19,535 bases of DNA. Source: Thermoanaerobacteraceae bacterium (GTDB taxonomy: Bacteria; Bacillota; Desulfotomaculia; Desulfotomaculales; Ammonificaceae). This document shows positions 14,887-19,535 of the stretch, one piece after another. Location of the stretch: NCBI GenBank assembly GCA_030016455.1, contig JASEJH010000004.1, positions 1-19,535 on the forward strand. The letters are read 5' to 3'. The position numbers and the translations under genes are program-made. The notes under the pieces were generated by a model. The model worked only from the letters and a program-made list of their open reading frames with translations, was not told the DNA's origin and ran no database searches. Each line of letters opens with the position of its first letter. Positions within the stretch are counted from its first letter, which is position 1.

Positions 14887-15843
14887 TCATTTAGGGTGCG
14901 TATGGTACCCGACGGTATTCTGGTAAAGCGGGCTGAAACCGCCGTAGAATTCCGGTTCGGTGCACCCCGCGCAGGGGGCGTTGGAACCGATACACCAGTT
15001 GACCCCGTCGTTCCATAAGAGCGTAGGGCAGTTCGCGTAAGTGACCGGCCCTTTGCATCCCTTCAGGAGCAGGCAGTAATTGGCCTGTTTGGGATCGTTC
15101 CAATCCAGGAGGAAAAGCCCGTGATGGTAGTACATCCGGCGCGGGCATTCGTCGTGGACGGTCTTGTTGAAGTACATCTTGGGGCGCTTGTACTGGTCCA
15201 GCGCCGGCGGCTTGCCGTAAGCGAGGTAGTAAACAACAGTGCCGAAGAACCACTCGGGCTTGAGCGGGCACCCGGGAAGATTGACCAGCGGCTTGTCAAT
15301 GCCGTATTTTTTGAGGAAATATCCCACGCCCTGGCCGTTGGAGGGGCACGGTTTGTTGATCCCGCCGTATGTCGCACAGGCGCCGATGGCGATAATGGCC
15401 GTAGCGTTTTTGGCTGCGGCAACCAGGGTGTCCTCGAGAGGCTTGCCGGCAACATAGAGGAAGCGCGGATCAGCGGCGGGAACAGAACCCTCCATCACGA
15501 GGATGTAGTTTCCTTCCGCGATGGCGTCTTCGAGGGCCTTTTCCGCCACGTCGCCGGATGCGGCCATGATGGTTTCGTGGTACTTGATCTCAACGAAGTT
15601 GAGGATTACTTCGCCCGGGTCGGGCTGGTCGAAGCGGGAACCGGCGATTCCGGCGATGATTGATTCCGTACAGCCGGTACATTCCTGTCCGTGGAGCCAG
15701 ATTACATCAAGCTTGTCGGCGGCTTCCGCCCAGCCCTTGGGGAGGATTTCGGCCAAGCCCAGTGCGGCGGCCGCTGCCGTCATCATTTTAATAAAATCGC
15801 GCCGGCTGATCACCCTTGCTTTCAAAATACTTGTGAGTTCCAT
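14887..15843 (-). CDS. Exported [NiFe] hydrogenase small subunit with Tat signal, group 1-type
   Basis: This 318-residue protein (HyaA/HynB family) carries the iron-sulfur chain that takes electrons from the Ni-Fe site. ISRRDFIK (residues 12-19) followed by MMTAAAAALGLAEIL is a Tat signal, with AEA as a likely cleavage site. WLHGQECTGCTES begins the proximal cluster. GACATYGG and LPGCPLKPEW follow, and the medial and distal cluster ligands lie in the last 100 residues (HDECPRR, CLLLKGCKGP, CPTLLW, CAGCTEPEF). The C-terminus lacks the hydrophobic anchor helix that many membrane-bound uptake hydrogenases have, so the enzyme may attach through the large subunit or the cytochrome. ATG 15843 has GGAGGT six bases upstream; the GTG two codons earlier would have no spacing. 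It is the first gene of the operon. Confidence 0.95.
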   Translation of the reverse strand: MELTSILKARVISRRDFIKMMTAAAAALGLAEILPKGWAEAADKLDVIWLHGQECTGCTESIIAGIAGSRFDQPDPGEVILNFVEIKYHETIMAASGDVAEKALEDAIAEGNYILVMEGSVPAADPRFLYVAGKPLEDTLVAAAKNATAIIAIGACATYGGINKPCPSNGQGVGYFLKKYGIDKPLVNLPGCPLKPEWFFGTVVYYLAYGKPPALDQYKRPKMYFNKTVHDECPRRMYYHHGLFLLDWNDPKQANYCLLLKGCKGPVTYANCPTLLWNDGVNWCIGSNAPCAGCTEPEFYGGFSPLYQNTVGYHTHPK

Positions 15844-16134
15844 ACTCACACCTCCATGGGGTTTCGAATTTCGCCCTGCGCATTGTGATCCGGGACTGCG
15901 GATTGTCGTTTCCCAAAGAAGAACACTTTTAGCGTGTTTTTGCCATGCGGTTCCTGTTGGGGTTCCTCACCTCCCTTGGCTTTAACACATGGCAGAACAA
16001 AGGTTCTCCATGCGTTTTCGACATCGCTGCTTGTCTAACCGAGATTTTCGAAGAACTAACATGGTCAGTTCGTCGCCTCGCCGGAAAGAGCACCCCGGAA
16101 CGGGCAACGTACACGGCGGGTCGAATCTACCCCC
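15844..16134 (-). promoter_or_regulatory. Long structured 5' leader of the exported hydrogenase operon
   Basis: From the promoter at 16135-16163 to the ATG lie about 285 bases. A nine-base helix with one G-T pair (15941-15949 with 15986-15994) encloses 36 bases. A second small hairpin, AACAC/GTGTT (15922-15926 with 15934-15938), follows it downstream. A mini-ORF, MAKTR, sits between AGGA and the second hairpin. Nothing matches a riboswitch I know. The leader might be regulatory RNA, but no mechanism is shown. Confidence 0.45.
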
Positions 16135-16163
16135 ATTTTAATCGCCCATAATTTCTATGTCAA
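16135..16163 (-). promoter_or_regulatory. Promoter of the exported hydrogenase operon
   Basis: On the minus strand a perfect TTGACA (16158-16163) and a TAAAAT (16135-16140) are 17 bases apart, a near-consensus main sigma-factor promoter. A second TTGTCA copy lies about 35 bases upstream. Confidence 0.8.
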
Positions 16164-16515
16164 GACAAAAAGCGACTTTTTAACCACCTATTTGACAAAA
16201 TACCACCATTCTTGCGCTTGTGGGATGAAGTGGTATTGCTAAAGCACCGGGGAAGCATGTTCGACTTCATACCGGGCTTTTGAGCGCAGGTTGATCAATT
16301 CCGGTATCCAGTAAGAAACGAGTCAGGTGGGAAGTAGCAGAAGAAAAGTATCCGGGTTTTTCAAGGACCAGCAGGTTTTCAACGCCGGCTTTGGCTGCAG
16401 TTTCTCGACGCTGAAACGGTGTAATACGGATCAGGCACGCTGGGTCCGGGGGGGTGCCGGGGTAGGGGGCGGGGCTGTTTAAACGCCGTATGGGAGGCCG
16501 TTCGCGCGGCGGTGA
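16164..16515. other. Intergenic stretch, possible gene remnant
   Basis: No credible complete gene is seen. On the minus strand a start-less open frame ends at 16267-16269. It reads plausibly as protein (GVENLLVLEKPGYF, then SHLTRFLLDTGIDQPALKSPV) but matches nothing I recognise. The GC-rich block at 16446-16475 is low-complexity G. Confidence 0.35.
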
Positions 16516-16947
16516 TCAGTCGAGGACCGGGCCCGAACCTACGACAAACCTGCCTTTGAAGTACTTCAGCCTGATCTCCAGCGCTTCTTCCACGGCCCAT
16601 TTATCCACGCCGACCAGCTTCATCCGGCAGAGGTTGTACAGCTTGATGTTGTGCGTGTACTTTTCGGCGCCGTCGGCGGCTGGCTGCAGCCTGGGGCAAG
16701 GGAATTCGCCGCACTCGAAGCAGAACTCGATCCCCTTCCGTTCGGCGCAGGCGTACGTGGGACACAAAGGAAAAATCAGCGGCCGGCCTTTTTCACCCCG
16801 GCAACCCTTGCAGGGCAGCTTCTCCGGCGGGATTTTCATCGCTTCCGAAAACCTTGCTCTTGCGTTTTCGGTGATGTTTCGCTCGTGGAGCTTGCAGTTG
16901 AAGCAGTCCAGCCCGCAGGGAGCGATCAGGTCTCGCGGCACGTCCAT
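16516..16947 (-). CDS. DUF3795-like cysteine-rich protein
   Basis: A 143-residue cytoplasmic protein with ten cysteines in the pattern of DUF3795: APCGLDCFNCKLHE (C11, C15, C18), PCKGC (C46, C49), C62, C67, and FCFECGEFPCP (C76, C79, C84). The cysteines could bind zinc or an iron-sulfur cluster; the function of the family is not known to me. The second half, including YNLCRMKLVGVDKWAVEEALEIRLKYFKGRFVVG, is helical. AGGTGAAAGA precedes the ATG. It lies 63 bases after a membrane protein on the same strand and could be co-transcribed with it. Position next to redox genes suggests a redox or metal role, but only weakly. Confidence 0.78.
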   Translation of the reverse strand: MDVPRDLIAPCGLDCFNCKLHERNITENARARFSEAMKIPPEKLPCKGCRGEKGRPLIFPLCPTYACAERKGIEFCFECGEFPCPRLQPAADGAEKYTHNIKLYNLCRMKLVGVDKWAVEEALEIRLKYFKGRFVVGSGPVLD

Positions 16948-17010
16948 TCTTTCACCTCGCGTTAATCAACTGTGTTTTTAAAAGTCGCAGAAGGTTTAAA
17001 TAAACTGGCT

Positions 17011-17451
17011 TTACCAGCCGTTCTTTATCACGTGGACAACTACCGGTCCAAAGTTGGACCAGCTAATGAGCAGCGAAAGAGCGATTCCGGCGAAGGTCGT
17101 AACGCTGCTAATTTTTTTAATCAAGAATGCTTGCCCCTTGTTCCTTTGTTTAAGATAAAAAAGGCTGATGTTGGCGAACAAGATTGCCACGCCCAGATAC
17201 GCGCACCTTTTTAACCGGAAACCCAAGAGGGCCGAAACGAACATGGCGGTGATGAATACTATTCCAACCGGAGGGAAGTTCCGGATTACGTAAGGGAGGG
17301 ATAAGTCATCCGTTCCGGGATCGGGAAATCTGGTGGCGAGGAAATTATCCAGGGGCGCCGCAAATAGCAGTAAAAGCCCTGCGGTGATGAGGTAGCATAA
17401 CACCAGGTACTTTCCAACCCAGAGCCAGGTGGCCCGGTCAAGTTGCCGCAT
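17011..17451 (-). CDS. Small integral membrane protein of unknown function
   Basis: This 146-residue protein has four predicted membrane helices at about 11-32, 60-79, 83-100 and 115-132, connected by short basic loops such as KQRNKGQAFLIKK. The first extracytoplasmic loop is acidic (DPGTDDLS). There are two cysteines and no recognised catalytic motif. A TATAAT hexamer at 17548-17553 on the minus strand, about 100 bases upstream, may be its -10 element, though the spaced -35 is poor. The ribosome-binding site is weak. I cannot name the family. Confidence 0.65.
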   Translation of the reverse strand: MRQLDRATWLWVGKYLVLCYLITAGLLLLFAAPLDNFLATRFPDPGTDDLSLPYVIRNFPPVGIVFITAMFVSALLGFRLKRCAYLGVAILFANISLFYLKQRNKGQAFLIKKISSVTTFAGIALSLLISWSNFGPVVVHVIKNGW

Positions 17452-17691
17452 AACCTTTTAACCCTTTCCCGAAACCGTGCTCCGTGGGACGCAGTGGCCG
17501 GAAAAAGCCTTCATCTGCGGCCCGGCACGATTTATCTTCTATCTTACATTATAAAGCCTTTCTAACCCGCTGGAATATTTCTTTGTCAAGACCATAAGCG
17601 GGGGTGGAGAGTCTCCCTCCTCCTTCTTTTTTCCATATGAGGTGTTATGGTAGTATTACAAGAAAGACAAAATAGAAGGGGGGTGGGGTAC

Positions 17692-17907
17692 GTGTCTCAG
17701 AAGGTTCTGATTTTCGGGAAAGAAGGGTGACCGTACACGAAGGCTGCCCTGGATGCTTTCGCCAAGAAAGGGGTTGCCTACCGCTACCTGGACGTGAAAG
17801 AAGACCCCGGCGCGATGAAGCAAATGCTGGACTATTCGGAAGGCCGGAGGGCGGTGCCCGTAATCGTAGAGGGCGAGAAGGTGACCATCGGTTTTGGCGG
17901 AACCTGA
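17692..17907 (+). CDS. Glutaredoxin-like selenoprotein (UPYT active site)
   Basis: A 71-residue thioredoxin-fold protein read through a TGA at 17728-17730. Before it is SQKVLIFGKEG, a first beta strand. The active site is then U13-PYT, where glutaredoxins have CPYC. AALDAFAKKGVAYRYLDVKEDPGAMKQML is the usual helix-strand-helix. RRAVPVIVEGEKVTIGFGGT supplies the cis-proline (VP), last strands and glycine-rich end. The match to glutaredoxin on both sides of the TGA, at exactly the catalytic residue, argues strongly for selenocysteine and against a broken gene. Known anaerobe proteins of this type have U or C at that position. The GTG start follows a purine-rich AGGGGGGTGGGG. A SECIS-like hairpin lies just after the TGA. 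It is a single-gene unit. Redox partner and substrate are unknown, and automated annotation often misses it. Confidence 0.9.
17738..17761 (+). promoter_or_regulatory. SECIS-like hairpin of the glutaredoxin selenoprotein
   Basis: CGAAGGC (17738-17744) pairs with GCTTTCG (17755-17761) in seven base pairs including one G-T, around the ten-base loop TGCCCTGGAT. The loop begins 15 bases after the TGA and has G at its second position, consistent with general rules for bacterial SECIS elements. Confidence 0.6.
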
Positions 17908-18035
17908 GGAGTTTAGGGGCGACCGTGCGTCGCCGCGGAAAGTGGTTGCCGGGGATCCTGCTCATCTTGAAAGCGGAAGTCTTCGGTCCTCGGCACCCAC
18001 AAGTTTAAAATGGGCTGTTCAAGGGGTAAAGGTTG

Positions 18036-18065
18036 GGCCGGAGAGTAACCGGCCTTTGGGTATTT
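18036..18065 (+). terminator. Candidate terminator of the selenoprotein gene
   Basis: GGCCGG (18036-18041) pairs with CCGGCC (18049-18054), loop AGAGTAA, followed by TTTGGGTATTTT. The T-tract is interrupted, so strength is uncertain. It lies about 130 bases after the stop, just before the convergent phosphoesterase end. Confidence 0.55.
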
Positions 18066-18069
18066 TGCT

Positions 18070-18933
18070 TCAATTGCTTTCCGCCGACAGCGTCACCAGC
18101 ACGATTTCGGGTTTGCAGTTGAACCTCAGAGGGATGCCGCTTTCCCCTAAACCGCCGTTGATAATCAGCGTTGTTTTCCCCGACCGGAAGACCCCGTAAT
18201 CCCATTCCGGGAAAAGCCCCTGGCCCGGGACGGTAACCGCTCCGATGAAAGGAAGCCGTATCTGGCCGCCGTGGGTGTGTCCGGCCAGCACCAGGTCAAT
18301 CTTCCGCTCAACCGCCTCCGGAAAGATGTTCGGCGCGTGGGCCAGCAAGATTCTCGGCGCCGAATCCTTTACCGGGTGGAGTGCGACATCCAACCGGTCA
18401 CGGTGAATATAGGGGTCATCCACGCCGAGAACCCAAATGTGCTGCCTGCCCCGCGCGATCTTTTCGGCTTCGTTAATCAGAATATGGACCCCGTGCTGCC
18501 GCAATATCTTCTCGGTTTGAAAACCGGTCCACCAGTCGTGGTTGCCCGGCACGAAGTAAACCGGCTTACCCTTTAAGTGTTCCAGCAGCCGGTCTACCGG
18601 TTCGTTCTTGGGGTCGTACTTGTTGACCAGGTCTCCGGTGATTGCCACCAGGTCGTATTCCTGCTTCTTAATCAGCGCCGCCAGTTTTTCCTGATTCCTG
18701 CCGAATTCCTTGCCGTGCAAATCGCTCAGGTGCAGGATCGTAAACCCGTTGAAGCCGGACGGAAGTCCGGCTACACGGACCGTACACTGCCTGACTTCAA
18801 CAGCGTGAATCTCCGCATACAGGTATAGGGCTGACAGCAAACATCCAAGCAAAACCGCTGACCATTTGAAGTACCGCAGTTCAGGTTTCCTCCTTGAAGC
18901 AGAAGGACCTCGAAAAATCTCGCTGTGGAACAT
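18070..18933 (-). CDS. Membrane-anchored metallophosphoesterase (YkuE/YaeI-like)
   Basis: A 287-residue calcineurin-like phosphoesterase. A single hydrophobic helix at about 24-40 anchors it, with the catalytic domain outside by analogy with related proteins. Metal ligand motifs are in order: SDLHG (D71, H73), GDLVN (D101), GNHDWW (N131, H132), LAHAPN (H199) and AGHTHGGQ (H219, H221). This set is complete, so the enzyme is probably active on a phosphodiester or phosphomonoester. In Bacillus and E. coli relatives a role on membrane lipids such as UDP-diacylglucosamine or similar compounds has been suggested; the sequence here does not fix the substrate. AAAGGA lies about five bases before the ATG. 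It starts 107 bases after an alpha/beta hydrolase gene, with a terminator between, so it is probably its own unit. Confidence 0.92.
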   Translation of the reverse strand: MFHSEIFRGPSASRRKPELRYFKWSAVLLGCLLSALYLYAEIHAVEVRQCTVRVAGLPSGFNGFTILHLSDLHGKEFGRNQEKLAALIKKQEYDLVAITGDLVNKYDPKNEPVDRLLEHLKGKPVYFVPGNHDWWTGFQTEKILRQHGVHILINEAEKIARGRQHIWVLGVDDPYIHRDRLDVALHPVKDSAPRILLAHAPNIFPEAVERKIDLVLAGHTHGGQIRLPFIGAVTVPGQGLFPEWDYGVFRSGKTTLIINGGLGESGIPLRFNCKPEIVLVTLSAESN

Positions 18934-18954
18934 CGGTTCCTTTCAGGTGATGAC

Positions 18955-18983
18955 GATAAAATTTAAAGGCGGCACATTCCGCC
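18955..18983 (-). terminator. Intrinsic terminator after the alpha/beta hydrolase
   Basis: On the minus strand GGCGG (18979-18983) pairs with CCGCC (18968-18972) around AATGTG and runs into TTTAAATTTTATC. The stem is short but the T-rich tail is good. Confidence 0.65.
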
Positions 18984-19040
18984 GCTGGAACAGTACTGGT
19001 TTAATCCCATTCTATATCAATCCTACAGGAATTTACAGGT

Positions 19041-19535
19041 TTATTTAAGCGCCTTGCCAGGCGAATCTTGCGCTGACCTCAAAAAGTGCGAGAGAAAGCT
19101 GTAGAACTCCTCCGCGCGGTCAATCATCGGCCAATGGAAGGCCGGCTCGAATTTTTTGTGGTGCAATGAGGCGGCTTCCAAGAAATCCAGCGTGCCTTCG
19201 GCCAGGCTCTCGCTCCCCCAGCAATAGACCTTCGGAACCTTAAGCCCGGCATAGGTCATCCCCATCCGGGATTCGCTGCGGCCCGGCAAAGGCTGGTTTT
19301 TCAGCACAATCTCCCTGGCGTTCGCTAAGAAAGCCTCCGGCCGGCAGAATTGGAGCGAGGCATAGTAGCGGCGGCACGAGGCCCACTTGCCGCCCCAGCT
19401 TTTCAAGACCAGTTCCTCTTTAAAATCCGTCTCGAACCACCCGGCAAAATCGCCGCGCTCCCACGCGTCGACTCCGGCCTTGACGTCGGCCAGCGCTGGC
19501 GATGCGGTTCCCAGCGCCATCAGGCCTGCCGCCAG
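19041..19535 (-). CDS. Alpha/beta hydrolase, C-terminal part
   Basis: Only the last 164 residues are in the window; the frame stays open to the edge and the catalytic nucleophile lies outside. The visible part holds a helical lid-like region (ALADVKAGVDAWERGDFAGWFETDFKEEL). PKVYCWGSESL then looks like the strand and loop that normally carry the catalytic acid, here with Glu (E in GSESL). FEPAFHWPMIDRAEEFYSFL is the typical loop with the catalytic His followed by the last helix. The substrate cannot be guessed. Methionine at 19520 is internal, not a start. Confidence 0.75.
   Translation of the reverse strand: MAAGLMALGTASPALADVKAGVDAWERGDFAGWFETDFKEELVLKSWGGKWASCRRYYASLQFCRPEAFLANAREIVLKNQPLPGRSESRMGMTYAGLKVPKVYCWGSESLAEGTLDFLEAASLHHKKFEPAFHWPMIDRAEEFYSFLSHFLRSAQDSPGKALK

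Noticed and set aside
17692..17907. Reading the glutaredoxin gene as a pseudogene with a stop at codon 13
   Set aside because: The stop falls precisely on the catalytic position, homology continues past it, and a SECIS-like hairpin follows. Random decay would not produce this.
1..19535. CRISPR arrays, tRNA or rRNA genes, intact insertion sequences
   Set aside because: No regularly spaced repeats, no tRNA cloverleaf, no rRNA signature and no transposase with terminal repeats were seen on either strand.

Overview
The window suggests a moderately GC-rich, strictly anaerobic, endospore-forming Clostridia (Firmicutes) of the Desulfotomaculum/Pelotomaculum/Moorella kind. This is inferred from two coat-F-like spore coat genes, strong Gram-positive Shine-Dalgarno sequences, two different [NiFe] hydrogenases, an HdrA/MvhD electron-transfer protein and selenoprotein coding. 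No rRNA, tRNA, CRISPR array or intact mobile element is visible.

Layout. Positions 1-2050 (+ strand): the 3' end of groEL with its terminator, then cysK followed closely by a small gene interrupted by one in-frame TGA, which may encode a selenoprotein. Positions 2340-6091 (- strand): two spore coat genes, an FAD/NAD(P)H disulfide-type oxidoreductase and threonine synthase. Positions 6280-7333: a secreted HEIGH-motif metallopeptidase candidate (+), overlapping tail to tail with a small unknown gene (-). Positions 7448-12413 (- strand): a cytoplasmic electron-transfer operon with promoter, an HdrA-MvhD fusion, MvhG and MvhA. Positions 12471-16163 (- strand): an exported hydrogenase operon with a consensus-like promoter, a long structured leader, a Tat-exported small subunit, the large subunit, a tetraheme c-type cytochrome and a terminator. 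Positions 16516-17451 (- strand): a DUF3795-like cysteine-rich protein and a four-helix membrane protein. Positions 17692-17907 (+): a glutaredoxin-like selenoprotein with selenocysteine encoded by TGA. Positions 18070-19535 (- strand): a membrane-anchored metallophosphoesterase and the C-terminal part of an alpha/beta hydrolase.

How the genes fit together. The centre of the window is a hydrogen-metabolism island of two adjacent operons transcribed in the same direction. One enzyme faces outward (Tat signal, group 1-type motifs) and should pass electrons from H2 to its c-type cytochrome. The other is cytoplasmic (MvhAG) and should pass electrons through the MvhD part to the flavin of HdrA and on to ferredoxin. 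HdrB and HdrC, the usual heterodisulfide-reducing partners, are absent from the window, so the second acceptor of the expected bifurcation is unknown.

The most unusual features are the two reading frames in which TGA appears to be read through. The glutaredoxin case is strong. The gene after cysK is weaker but has a well-placed SECIS-like hairpin. All family calls were made by eye from motifs, with no database search.
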